Below are positions 45,701-57,620 of a stretch of DNA of 64,000 nucleotides, piece by piece. How positions within the stretch are numbered: position 1 is the first letter of the stretch; the number at the start of each line of letters is the position of its first letter. The notes beneath the pieces were generated by a model that was given only the letters and a program-made list of their open reading frames with translations, ran no database searches and had not been told where the DNA came from. The translations under genes and the position numbers were made by a program. This stretch comes from Cryptomeria japonica (lineage: Eukaryota; Streptophyta; Pinopsida; Cupressales; Cupressaceae): positions 247,807,218-247,871,217 of the forward strand of contig NC_081406.1 in NCBI RefSeq assembly GCF_030272615.1. The letters are read 5' to 3'.

Positions 45701-47160
45701 AAACCATTATATAATAGCCTAAATAGGTAGAGAAGTATCTCATGAGAAGTGATAAAAATAAAACCAAAATATCATGAAAGCTATTCTGGAAGCTTGAGGC
45801 TTTGGATTAGAGAAAATAATTGAACAAAATAGGGGGCTCAACCCACATTAGATTTTAATTTTCATGCCTTAGAGGTTTAGGAAGGAAGCCAAAACCATCT
45901 TCCTCAGAGAACCTCTTGAGTTGAGAAAAGAGTAGCCAAAGGAAGGAGACAACAATCAATAGATTTTGAAAGACTCTCGCAAACCTTTTGGCATTAGAGC
46001 CACCATTATCCAAGGCATAATCAAATAGGTAAAACTAGGTTCTGAAAGGAACCTTTGAACCTTGTAATTTGTAAAAAGATTAAATGCACTAGAGAAAGTA
46101 TAGTCTAAGAATGAACATGGAGGACCATTAGTTTTTGGGAGGCATCCCAATTTTTTTTAACAAAATAACCACTATGAACAATGACATTTAGAGAAATGGA
46201 AAGGAGTAGAAAGTAGCCTAGAAATATCGGAGAAGAAACCTCTATATACATAGCCTTAGGGTCCACCTGTTTAAGACTGCTTATAGTACAACAAATTACT
46301 AGAGTGAAAAAAATTGTGGAGTCCACCTCAATAGTACTACCAAGAAAAAACCACAAAGAATAGAAACCCTTTCCACTACCCACCACTTTTATAATATCAA
46401 TAGCTATAAGAGATACAACAAACTAACCAAATCCAGTCAAGGAAATATTCCAAAAAAAGACCTCTGTAAAACCCACCTCCATAGAGTTTGGAAAAAGATC
46501 CACCTCAAAAGGGGGAGCAAGAGTAAGGATCCAAAAGAATTGTAGAAATGAAAAATCCTCCCCACTACCTTTTATAATGAAAAAGGAGAGAAACAAATCA
46601 AAGAAATCTCTATCGTCTAGTGCAAGAACCCAACAAGGCATAACAATAGGGCTCTTAAAGCACAAATAAAATAGCAAGGCATGAACAAGATCATATCCAA
46701 AACCCACAAGAGAAGGAATACCTTCAACAAGTTCTAGCTAAGACACAACATGATGGGTAGAAGGGGAAAAGAAACACCCTTAAAAGCCACAAGATCCATA
46801 GTGCATGTGAGGCCATAATAATAGCCATTGAATCCTAGTTGTAGTGAAGATATTATCCTAGAAAGGACAGGGTGACTTTCACAATGGACACCACAAGACT
46901 TGAGCCACACACTAGATTTGTGTAAATAATGAAAGAAGGACATAGGGAAGATCCCCACATTTTAAAGAAGGAAACATAGACAATGCACAAATTGAGAATA
47001 GATATCAATGCATTGCAAGAAGGAACCTCCAAAACTAGGGTGTGAGAACCTAGAATCATGGCCCTCAATAAAAAATAGGAGAGCAAACAAAACATCTGCA
47101 AAATATCTGATACATAGAGCATAGCTCCCTCGTCCCCAAGAACAAAGAAGGCTAAGAAGC
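45701..47160 (-). other. Unclassified region with weak minus-strand frames
   Basis: Several 60-96-codon frames on the minus strand in two different reading frames encode Phe/Leu/Ser-rich sequence with no recognisable motif. It abuts the broken end of the copia integrase at about 47160, so it is probably another decayed repeat. Not called as genes. Confidence 0.3.
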
Positions 47161-47164
47161 CAAC

Positions 47165-48913
47165 TAGAATAGGTTAAGAATTGTGTGCTCATGTATTCCC
47201 CCGTTTGATTTGAGTAAAGGACATAAAAATAATGATTCGTATCTTTCTCCACAAGACTACAAAACTCTTTGAAGTAGGAGAAGGTCTCATCTTTATTCTA
47301 CAAGTAGTATACCAACATTTTTCGAGTTTGATCATCAACAAAAGGATGAAAATACCTGTATCCTTTATGACTAGGTGTCAAAGGGCTACACAGATCAGTA
47401 TGCACCTAATGCATAAGTTATCTTGCATAGTGCTCACTTGGATAGAAGAGTTCTCTATATTATTTTCCAGCAATATAGCTAGAACAAATAACACTCACCT
47501 TTCCAAGTGATAGAGACACTTTGATCATTCTTTTTTGACTAATTTTTGGCAAGTAATTACTGCTTAAATGACCAAATCTATGATGCCAAAGCATAGAAAG
47601 ATCATTGTCCTTAGTCACTAAGGCTTGATTATTCACAGTTATATCAAGCCTAAACATTTTACCAATCTTAGTAGCATTGGAAACAATCTTTTCATTTTTA
47701 GACTTATCTTTGATAAGCCATATCTTTTTATCCCGATTGGTATCAAACAAAATCCTAAGGTTATGATCAAGAAATCGATTAATAGAATTTTATTTTTTTG
47801 ATAAGTACCGAAATGTACAAAACAGTAGTAAGTCTACAAAATTGTATACCAAACCTCAAAGAGATGTCACCAATATGTTTGATGTCGTAGGTGGTATAAT
47901 CTCTAAGAGTGATTGTATCATGATGAGGTTTTACTGTGAGAAACCACTTCTTTTGTCAATTCATGTGATTCGTAGAACTTTAGTACACATACCATATGGA
48001 GGTTGATTGTGAATCGTCTTCTTAAGTGTGAGCTTAAAGCATGTATTCCTCATCTAGAGAATCTTCTACTTCAAAAACATTGCCTTGTTGTTTCTACTTG
48101 TTCTTCTGGTCCCATCATGGTTTGTGACTTGGAAATGGCTTTTTTATTTGATTTTTTGGATGATCCTTTGTTGAAGGAGTTGTACCAACAATTTTTCACA
48201 TCATGCCCAACTCTTTCACAAATTGGTCACTACTACTACAATCTAGATGAATTATGAGATTTGGGAGGTCCAGTGAACTGCTTCATATGCTTCTTGCCTT
48301 TTATGACATGTAGTCATGGCATGGTCCTCCTAACCATGCTCATGGATTATAGACTCTTTTTTTGGAGAAGATTCACTAACTTGTCAAAAGTGCATGTTGT
48401 CTCTATGACATATTATGTTGTCACACACACCTTGTATCTAGATGTTAGTGTTGGTAGAACGCACCAAAAATGCATCACCAATTGTTGTTCCCAATGCTTG
48501 TAGGGAAGCCCTCAACTCTGCAATCCTTTTTAGGAAGAATTCTAAGTATTCTTCATTCTTCATCTTCATATTGAATACCCGACTTTGCAAATTAAGGATC
48601 TGATTCTGATTCTTCGCCTCATATGTTGTGTTGAGCTTGTCCCATGCATTTTTAATTATGGATGATTCTCAAATGAAAGTTTGTACTTCATCAAACACAC
48701 TGAACAAAATGATCAATTTTTCCTTTCTGACGGCTTGATCAAATTTCTTTTGTTCATCACATCTATCTTATGGTGTGTTGTGGTTCCACTAACTACATCG
48801 CAAACTTCTTCAAACTCAAGGTAAGTTTCGAGTTTGGTCTTTGAGGTAGAATAATTATTCCCTTGCAATAATTGAAAATCAAGAAAAAGAAATTTTGATG
48901 AACCTCCTACCAT
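47165..48913 (-). pseudogene. Copia gag-protease-integrase remnant
   Basis: Reading right to left on the minus strand: a gag N-terminus in frame 48913-48713 with LQGNNYSTSKTKLETYLEFEEV-type sequence (the usual WK is SK here), the gag body to about 48480, a protease region around 47800-47990, the GAG-pre-integrase domain in frame 47750-47460 with LWHHRFGHLSSNYL, and an integrase core up to about 47165 including EKDTNHYFYVLYSNQTGEY, where catalytic Asp and Gly residues are altered. Many stops and frame changes. RT and both LTRs are missing. The left break is within integrase. Confidence 0.82.
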
Positions 48914-49403
48914 TTTTCTAATTAAATATAATTTCTATTTTATCCTATTTTTTGTCACTCAATTAACACCCTTAAAAAAAGTGGCTTCCAATCAATTTTT
49001 ACTACTCATTATGTTACTTTCCTAATCTAGGTTTGACTCACTTGTTGATATTACATTTTGAGAGTATCCTATGACAACCCAAAAAAAAGAATTCTACTGT
49101 TGTCTACACTCTTAGATTCACACACTACTAACACATGGATTACAACTACAGGTGTAACGAAAAATTTGCAACATCTAAACATGCATCCAAAACTGCAAGC
49201 ATGAAGATGAACTGACTGATATACATGCTTTCACTCATTACAAAACCTAAATTACCCATAAAAATATCTTCGTTGAGAAATGATACTCCTTGTTGGTATA
49301 GACAAGTCACCAATGCCAAGTTTGAGGATGCAGGTCATTCATATTCCATGTCAAGTGGATCTAATCTTTTGCCATACTTTGCAATCTCTATCTCAAGATA
49401 GAA
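48914..49403. other. Unclassified DNA between copia remnant and element F
   Basis: No frame or terminal repeat recognised; could hold the leader of the copia remnant. Confidence 0.4.
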
Positions 49404-49408
49404 AATTC
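49404..49408. repeat. Left TSD of element F (AATTC)
   Basis: Identical to 56082-56086. Confidence 0.9.
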
Positions 49409-50220
49409 TGTTAGAATCAATGACAGTCCCACAGACACTAAGAGGTGGGGGGTGGAATCAGTGTCTAACCGGTTGACAAAATATTTAAACTTATTAAGAA
49501 CTTTTTATCTCGAAATAGTGTACCGGTAAATAAGAATTAATGCAGCAAATAAGAATAACAGAGATAGCATAGAGAACACACCATAACACAGGATATATAA
49601 AAAGGAAACCCGATCTGGGAAAAACCTCTATGGGATTTGTGACCCACAATATTCACTCACTGGCCACTGAATAAATATTACTTACAATGAGGGGTCTGCA
49701 CATGCAGGAAGGCTAGAAGCCTAGAGTTCACTGCTCAATCACAATACAAAAGTCTCATTTACTTACAAAATGGATTATAAAAATCCAATACAATGTACTA
49801 CTTCAGATTAGCATCAACTATGCCAAGTTTAGTACAGGTTTAAGCTCAATCTATTACCAAAACCTTCGCTATCGACTATATCAAAATATCATCTATCTTA
49901 TCTCTATATCATATCCTCTCATCATCTCCTCTATCACTATATAAATTACCTATAAGATCTCATACATATATATGAGTCTTTTACAATATGTCATGTCAGC
50001 TTGTACAAATGATAATTACAGTATAAAACAATAAACAAAGTTTATTCCATGTTGGCTTGAGTACCAGTATGCATTATTGCATCTATCGGTGAAGTGTCTG
50101 CCGGTGTATGTAGAAGTCTATTGTTGGTGCCGATAACTGTCGGTGGGTTGACATATGTTTGCCAGTTGGTTTCCATCAATGACAACATCAAAATTCTCAT
50201 AAGAGTGTAGAATTCCAATA
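49409..50220 (-). repeat. 3-prime LTR of element F
   Basis: Homologous to 55260-56081. On the minus strand it starts TATTGG (the other copy has TGTTGG) and ends TCTAACA. Confidence 0.9.
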
Positions 50221-50395
50221 ATCCCCCCATTTGATATTGATGACAACACTCATGAGGAAAATCCAAAAACTGTTCCAAAAATTGAAGTCCAAAACCTTTC
50301 CAGAAAGATGTCCTCCCCCTGAGCAAATGCTCTCCTCTGAAGAAGTATTTTTCTCTCCACTACTCCCCCTTTGACATCAATGACAAATGTTGTCA
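50216..50395 (-). promoter_or_regulatory. Polypurine tract and upstream PPT-like copy
   Basis: On the minus strand a TCATCAATATCAAATGGGGGG block abuts the 3-prime LTR. A near copy, TCATTGATGTCAAAGGGGGAG, lies about 140 nt upstream (plus 50364-50390), with a further CAGGGGGAGGAC between them. Confidence 0.7.
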
Positions 50396-50487
50396 AAAAT
50401 AGTCAAATGAGTGCAAAAATTTCACCTCAAAGTCTGTAACCGGTTTGTTGCCAGCTGAAATATACCTGCCAAAACCAAATTCAAACT

Positions 50488-53400
50488 CTACATAAACCTT
50501 TTACTATCCTTCAAAGTTTCCCTAGTTTGTTGGATTGTGTCGGTGAGATAATGCATGTGATCTTCCGATGATTTTTCTCCTTGAAGTAATGCCTTAGATA
50601 TTTCTATTCTCTGAGAAATAAGTTTTTCCAACTTAGGACGGAGTTTATTTTCAAGCTCCCTGGCATTAGACCTTATCCTTGCCTTTTCTTTCTCAAGTTT
50701 CTCTATTTTTTCCTCAAAACCTGCCATTTCTTGTTCAAAAACTGATATGTGACCAGATGAACCAATTATGTTATCCGCTATGTCATCAATTTCCTTTTCT
50801 GTTTTATTGATCTCCTTTTCCATGTCCTCTGTCAGAAGGTGAGGTTTGCATGTTACCCTGTATAGCTCTTTGTACTCCAAAATAGTAGAGTTCAGTGCCG
50901 GTAATAATGTATTCAGGTGTTCAGTGCAATTCTTTATGGTGTCATCAATGAATTTGTTCTTCTCTTTTTCAACTCCATCCTTTATTGTATCCTCATTCAC
51001 TTTATCAACCGTTATTACATTGTCAGCAATAAATTTGGACAATGTCTCCAATTTGGCTAAAGAATCCTTAATATGATCTATGTTACAATTAGGTGCAATC
51101 AATTTAAGATTAGGTATGTAGTGCTATCAATTGCCTTGTAGGCTAATGCATTGCAATCCGTTATCTTTTTGATTGAATCCAAAAGTACCTCTGTAACATT
51201 GGTAGGTCTGAATTCACTTGTTGATGTGTTAGATGTTTGACCAGTTACCTTTATTACCTCTGTGCTTCCATTAGTTGTAACCATTTTACTTGTGTCTACC
51301 TCCGGTGGATCAGTCTGTGTTTGCATCTCAACTAGCAAGGGTTTCTCAGACTGTTTTGATGTCTTACTGATTGCGGGTTTCTCTACCTTAGTATGTACCT
51401 CTGCCTGAATATGTTCTATCAGTTTCTTAGTCTCTAGTGGCCCTATGCCAACATCTGTTCCTTCAATAGGTTTCTCTATTTCTAATGGTTGTTCTGTTTG
51501 GGTTGGGATCTCAATCTCAATAGTCTCTACCGGTTTCTCAGTCAAGTTGCCACTGTCAACATTGTCTTCCTTAACCTCTGCACTATCCTTGTCTACAACA
51601 ATATTTACTTCCTGAGTATCCACATTCATGGTGAAAAGTATCTTAGATTCAGGATTCGTGTCATCATGTGTAACACCTTCAGTGTTAATAACCAGGTGAT
51701 CATCTGTATGGACCGATGCAGTATCCAAAGGTGGCAATAAATTGTCAGTGATCTTGATGTTCAAAATACCAGCAACTTTTCCTTTTCCTTTGTCCTTATT
51801 CTTCTGATACACTTTAAATGTTTTCTTTGGTCGGTTCATTTCCTCTTGTTTTTCCTTTTCCACAAAAAATATATCCCATTTATTAGCAGTTTCATCTACA
51901 ATCTCTTTTACTCTTCTTGCCATTAAACTTACTTGACGGTGTCCACTGGCAAAAACAAATCAATTAGCCTCAAATATTAATTCATTAATTTCTTCTTTTG
52001 AATTCACCGGATGTAGAGCTAGAAGTTTCTCAACTTTTAGTTTCTTATCTAATTCCATCACTACAATTCTCTTTGCTTCCAATCTCCTATACAGATCATT
52101 GGGTAAGTCATCCAAAACTTCAATCAAAACCTTTTTATATATATCCAGATGTAAAATTATACTATTCTCAATGCTTTCCCTGTCAAAATCTTTAAATGTG
52201 TTATACAGTTAGTGAACATTGGCCAAATTTCCATCATCAGTTATCTCATTTAGTAAATCATCTAAAGAAGGAGTAACAGGTTGTTGTTTCTTCTTTGGTG
52301 TCAGTTTCTTTGGTGGTCCCCTTACTACCTGTTGTTTCTTCCTCCAAGTCCTTGTTCTGTTAGGTGAAGGAGAGGGTACCGGGGAAGGTTTTCTCTTCCT
52401 CCTTTCAACTCTTTTAAACTCAATTTCCTTGTCACTTTCGGTTCCAGAAGATGTGCCAACTGGTGTATTGTGTGCCTCTGGTTGAAGTCCTTCAGGCTCA
52501 GTAGTCGATATGCTACTAATGTTCATTACATTTTCCTTGATTTCCTTCACTTTCTTAGAAGCATCTCTAATAAAATTTTCTCTTTTCTTTCTTTCCTTCA
52601 ATTTATTTACATCACTTTCAATAGTCTCAGCACTACCAAAAAACTTGTTCTGATGGTTCTCTTGGTGCATCCAGTAATGCTTTAGCCTATGTCACCAAAA
52701 TGTTAAGATCTACCTCATATCCCATTTCAATTACCTAGACAGTCCTAGGGAGTACAATTGCCATCCATGTCTCATCTCTCTTGATAACAAAATAGATCTC
52801 TTTGTCATATTTGTCCACTACACTTTGTGGTAGCTTTTCTCTAGTTTTCATTTTAGCTTGGAAGGTTTTGAAGTATTCAATTATGTTGTTGTCCTTTGCA
52901 GTTCCCATGCTGGTAAAAGCTTCCTGTAATTGTTTTCCTACCGGTATGTCATATCCAAATTCTTTAGGTCCTGTACTGGGGATTTCCTTAGTGAAATACA
53001 ACATTAAACATACCAAAAGATTTCCAAATCGGAATGTCACTTGCTTATCTCCTTTAATTTTTTTCAAATTCTCAATGAGTTCATCTTTTAGCCATTCACA
53101 CACATCTATCACTGCATTGTTGTTAACCATCTCATAAGCACTGTTTATACAAAGACTAGAAACTAAATTTAGTCTGTTAGCATGTGTAGTCTTGTAACCT
53201 AGCACCATACTCACAAATCTTACATTGGTGTCCTTGATATCATTCACTCTCAGTGATCTATTGTCAGATGTTGCTCGGGTTAGGGTCATCACTTTCTTGT
53301 TAGGGATCTTCTTTCTTTGGTCAGGTCTGCTGCTGGTTGAGGGTAATCCAATTACTACCCTAATTGCTCGTCGGGTTATTTTGTAGATAGAATCCAACCA

Positions 53401-53772
53401 TAGAAATTCTCCATGTGCTCTACTCAAGACAATTCTTACTACTTCCTTTGGAAACTGGGGAATGTTCGGTATCTCCACAAAACCTAGAGTTTCTATAATC
53501 TTGTGTTTGGGTTTGACAACACCATTTTCATCACAAATCACCTTAGTATACATTTTCATCAATTCTTCAGAACCTAGCTCTTCTATATTGCAATGTATAT
53601 AAATCCTAGGGTCTTCTGCAAAAGCTACACCTTTAGGAGTTTTTTAAAATGCCCCTATAGAATCATCTTGCTTAGCTACTTCAAGAATTATTTTAAATAC
53701 GGGCCTAGGGCATTTCACATTTTCCACAATAGTAGGGTTTCGAATAAACTCGGGAGTAGAAGAAGAAGCCAT
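50488..53772 (-). pseudogene. Large ORF of unknown function in element F (about 1,095 codons)
   Basis: Starts at an ATG on the minus strand at 53772 (MASSSTPEF) and ends with the stop at 50488. The first frame runs to about 52655 with stops near 53645 (TAA), 52735 (TAG) and 52685 (TAG). One frameshift near 52655 leads to a frame kept to about 51100, with stops at 52209 (TAA) and near 51950 (TGA). A second frameshift near 51100 leads to 51102-50488. Residues 1-370 look globular, including ITRRAIRVVIGLPST. A Lys/Pro-rich basic region follows, then a Glu/Thr/Pro-rich acidic region with repeated EKP and IEI words, and finally a coiled coil of about 200 residues. I recognise no enzyme. It resembles, from general memory, uncharacterised or envelope-like accessory ORFs of plant LTR elements. 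Confidence 0.75.
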
Positions 53773-54075
53773 TGAAAAATACCTTTAGCTACCTAAAAAT
53801 ATTCTAAATACTTGAAGAAATCACTCCACACCTTCGCCTTGAATGCCTTCACTCTGTTTTTGCGCTCTCTACTAATTTGAATGCTCGGTGAGTTCAAAAA
53901 GAGGGAAGTTAGCTGATTTATAATGACATTTATCTTACCAACCACATTAAATGCTCGCCTGTTAAGTGAAAACTTAACACATCTGCCGGTAAAGAAGAAA
54001 TCTATCTTCTCACCATTGACTGAGGGTAATTTGCATGATTTTCAACTTATTACAATACCCCTAAAGGGTTACTTC

Positions 54076-55160
54076 TCAGTTGGATGAAGAATCTCCTGCC
54101 GTTGGAGAGTTACTTTGTTCTACAGGTATAGAGATAGTTTCATCAACATTCTGATCTCTCTTCATAATCCATTGTTTTGAAAATTCTTTCTTTACCTCAT
54201 CTACCTTTTCTTTACCTTTCAAACTGGATCCTTTATTGTTCACCGGTGAAGTTTTGCTTCTACAAAATTTGGCAATATTTCCAATTTTGGTACAAGCATA
54301 ACAAGTCACATTATTCCTCTGAATAGCCTTTCCATATCCTACACCAGTTTGTGTTATACATTGATTAGATAAGTGCCCATATCTTCCACAAACATAGCAT
54401 TTCACATTCATTCTACAATTTTCTGAATTATGACCAACTTTGTTGCATTTGGAACATTGACCAGTGGGTGCATTAATATTCTAATTGTTTCTAAATCTAC
54501 ACTGATTTTCTTTATGACCATATTTGTTGCAATTAAAACATTTGCCATTAAACTTATAAGCATTAGGTTGTCTTACCAGTTTGTTCTATTCTAGATTGTT
54601 TGCAGTACCATAACTTTCTCCAACTTCAAATCTAAGTCCATTTGTATCTCCATTAGGTTTATGACTTTTCAGCATGTCATCAAGCTCCTCTGAACTTTTC
54701 TTGAATTTCTCTTTGTGTTGATTTGAAGTAGCCAACTCATTTTCCAGAATTCCCTTTTGTCTCATAAGCTCAGTTTTATCATGTTGCATGTGAATCAGAT
54801 CTATCTTCAACATATCATTTTCATGACTAAGTCTTAGATTTTCATTTCCAGCATCATCGAGTCTTCTACTCAAGTCTTCTTCATTCTTCTTCCTGTCTTC
54901 AATGTCTTTACATAACCTCATAGTCATATCTTGCATTTCATTCTTCATATTATTGTTTTCCTATCTCAACTTGTTTGCAAGTTCATTAAGAGTTTCTTTT
55001 TCCTCATCATCTTTCTGCATCTTCTCATGAAGTTCTTTTCTTTTATTTTGTGCTATAGCAAGGTTCTCCTGAAGTCCTTTAATGAATTCCTGTGCAGTCC
55101 TTAGATCATCTTCAAGTTTGATATTCTTCAATTTCTCTGCAAAAAAATCTACAAGAGCTC
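54076..55160 (-). pseudogene. gag: Gag remnant of element F: coiled coil and zinc knuckles
   Basis: Minus strand. A coiled-coil stretch from about 55140 to 54640 (rich in Glu, Lys and Asn; main open part 54948-54586) is followed by four Cys/His boxes between 54553 and 54250: CFNCNKYGHKENQC, CSKCNKVGHNSENC, CYVCGRYGHLSNQC and CYACTKIGNIAKFC. The last box has Asn in place of His. The boxes resemble nucleocapsid zinc knuckles that bind RNA. Stops, mostly TAG, lie near 54963, 54586 and 54482. The capsid-forming N-terminus is absent: the primer site is followed almost at once by the acidic linker that normally comes after it. The product ends at 54076. Confidence 0.82.
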
Positions 55161-55259
55161 ATTCCAATTGTTTTCTTAAGTTCTTCATCTGTACTAGTGT
55201 CAGAATCTTCCTCAAGCTGTTAGGACTTCGAAAATAGAGGACCAGGCTTTGATACCAAT

Positions 55260-56081
55260 TGTTAGAATCAATGACAATCCCAAAGACACTGAGAGGGGGG
55301 TGGGGATCAATGTCTAACCGGTTAATAGAATATTTAAACTTATTAAGAACTTTGTATCCCAAAATAGTGTATCGGTAAATAAGAATTAATGCAGCAAATA
55401 AGAATAACAGAGACAATATAGAGAACACACCATAACACAAGATATTCAACAAGGAAACCCAATGTGGGAAAAACCTTGGTGGGATTTGTGACCCACAATA
55501 TTCACTCACTGGCCAATGAATAAATATTACTTATAATGAGGGGCCTGCACATGCAGGAAGGCTAGCAGCCTAGAGCTCACTACTCAATCACAAAGCAGAA
55601 GTCTCACTGACTTACAAAATGGATTATCAAAATCCAATACAATGTAGTATTTCAGATTAGCATCCACTATGCCAAGTTCAGTACCGGTTTAAGCTCGGTC
55701 TATTACCAAAACCTTCGTTGTCAACTATATCAAAATATCATCTATCTTATCTCTATATCATATCCTCTCATCATCTCCTCGATCACTATCTAAATGACCT
55801 ATAAGATCTCATACATATATATGAGTCTTTTACAATATGCCATGTCGGCTTGTACAAAAGATAATTACAATATAAAACAATAAGCAAAGTTTATTCCATG
55901 TCGGCTTGAGTGTTGGTATCCATTATTGCCGTTGTCAGTGAAGTGCCTATCGGTGTATGTAGAAGTCTATTGCCGGTGTCGGTAACTGCCGGTGGGTTGA
56001 CAGATGTTTGCCAATTGGTTGCCAGTTGGTTGCCACCAATGACAACATCAACTTTTCTCATAAGAATGTAGAATGCCAACA
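55260..56081 (-). repeat. 5-prime LTR of element F
   Basis: TGTTAG to CCAACA on the plus strand; followed by TSD AATTC at 56082-56086. Confidence 0.9.
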
Positions 56082-56086
56082 AATTC

Positions 56087-57390
56087 CTCCTCTTTGAAAG
56101 ACTACCTCTATAGAAAAGTCTGTGAAGCTGGTTTAAATGAAGAAATCCTTGCAGAAAACTCCTCTCACATGCGCTCATGAGGCAAAGAAAAGGAAACCGA
56201 ATCACTGACCAGCAATGACAAAAACGTGGCCTCACTCACCCTGTGATTACGCTGTTATTACGGGTTACAAATCAATGATTCCAAAATCGACGCCGCCTCA
56301 ATTTGAACTCGCAGTCCCTTACAAGCTAATCTTGAAACACAAACAATGATAGAACGGCCTTTAATGACCTCGTAGAATATGCAAGTCCCTTGAAATCTCT
56401 CTATAGAACGTTCCAATTATGGAGATCTTGACAGTGTGTTATTTCAGCAATTAAAGTTACGAAAGAAAATCTTAAGCTATCTCCCTTATTGACCGCACAA
56501 AGCATTATTTGAGTAATGCAAAACTAGTGCCCGTATCTCGCTCTGGTATCATATCATATTTTACAAGATAAACCTTGTGATTCCACTTTGTATTAGACGA
56601 TGGGTATAAATACCCAAATATTATAACAAATTCTGTTTGAACAACCTTAAAGGAACACCCCATATTGAAAGAAATTACTAACAAATAAACAAATCATTAT
56701 GAAACTTAAAACAAACAAATAGCTGAGTGATGGAATACCCAACAACTTTTTAAGTCTATAACATATCTTTGTATTTCATTGCAATTCCTTTTTAATTAAA
56801 ATGTTTTAGAGCTATGAAACATGTTTCCTTAATATAGTATGATAGAAATCAAAGATACTAGAAAGGGAAGGTGGGAAGTGGATAATATATAAGGAAAATA
56901 TAATTTTTTCTAAGAATTTAAATGGATTAATGAATCTTAAACTGCAAATTTAGAAGCTTTTTAGGCCTCTTTTTATGGGTGTGTATTCTTAAGAATATAT
57001 TTTTTTTTCTCACATACAAATTATTGGACTTCTTTTTAGATCAACCAATTTCATTTGTTGATTGAAAGGTTGTGTAAGTAATTAAGTAATAACCTAGATT
57101 GAATTCTATATTGTTGTAATAGTTAGAAGCTAGTGTTTACTAAATTTTTTAATTCATCCCCTTTTCACATGTGTTTGGTTATTTTTATCATATGTTATGT
57201 TTTTCTTTCAAAAGAACCATATTAATTGAAGAATGATAGAATTTACTATACTCAAACTTGGCTAAGTCAAAATAATCATCTTGATTATATATAGTTGATC
57301 CATAAAATACATCCATAACATGTCTTCATCCACCTTTCCAACTCATTTAGTTTCTCTATCAATTTTAGTTCAGTCTTAAAGTATGTTGTT
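56087..57390. other. Intergenic DNA, partly less AT-rich
   Basis: 56087-56600 has higher GC than its surroundings but no convincing frame; the rest is AT-rich. Confidence 0.4.
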
Positions 57391-57394
57391 CAAT

Positions 57395-57620
57395 GTTGGA
57401 AAAAATAATAATTGAACTAGTTTATCATTGTCATAAATATTTTAATGGTACAATATACAAATGTGTCACTACTTTCAAATATGTTTTACTATAAAAAAAA
57501 AAAACATTATTCTTTAGATTTACAAAAATTAAATTGGAATCCTTAGTTTATTTATGAACCATCATTAGATGGTATTATTTGTACCTTATACATTAAAGAA
57601 TTGTAGAAATAAAATGTGTG
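57395..57620. repeat. Dispersed repeat, copy 1
   Basis: Similar to 59060-59285, sharing TACAATATACAAATGTG, TTTATTTATGAACCATCAT and several other blocks. Diverged, same orientation. Confidence 0.65.

Larger units (their letters stand above)
49409..56081 (-). mobile_element. LTR element F: partial gag plus large unknown ORF, no pol
   Basis: LTRs 49409-50220 (812 bp) and 55260-56081 (822 bp), TSD AATTC on both sides. Primer site TGGTATCAAAGCC on the minus strand (plus 55245-55257). A purine tract AAATGGGGGGAT abuts the left LTR. The element therefore reads right to left. The 5.0 kb interior holds a gag remnant (coiled coil and zinc knuckles, N-terminal capsid part missing) followed by a decayed frame of about 1,095 codons. 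No protease, RT, RNase H or integrase motif is visible, so it must move in trans. The gag style and primer suit a copia origin. Confidence 0.9.

Noticed and set aside
45956-47122. Cluster of Phe-rich minus-strand frames as a membrane protein gene
   Set aside because: They lie in different frames with stops between and show no conserved motif; hydrophobicity follows from T-rich sequence.
50846-53137. Plus-strand frames opposite element F (76-111 codons)
   Set aside because: Antisense shadows of the large minus-strand ORF.
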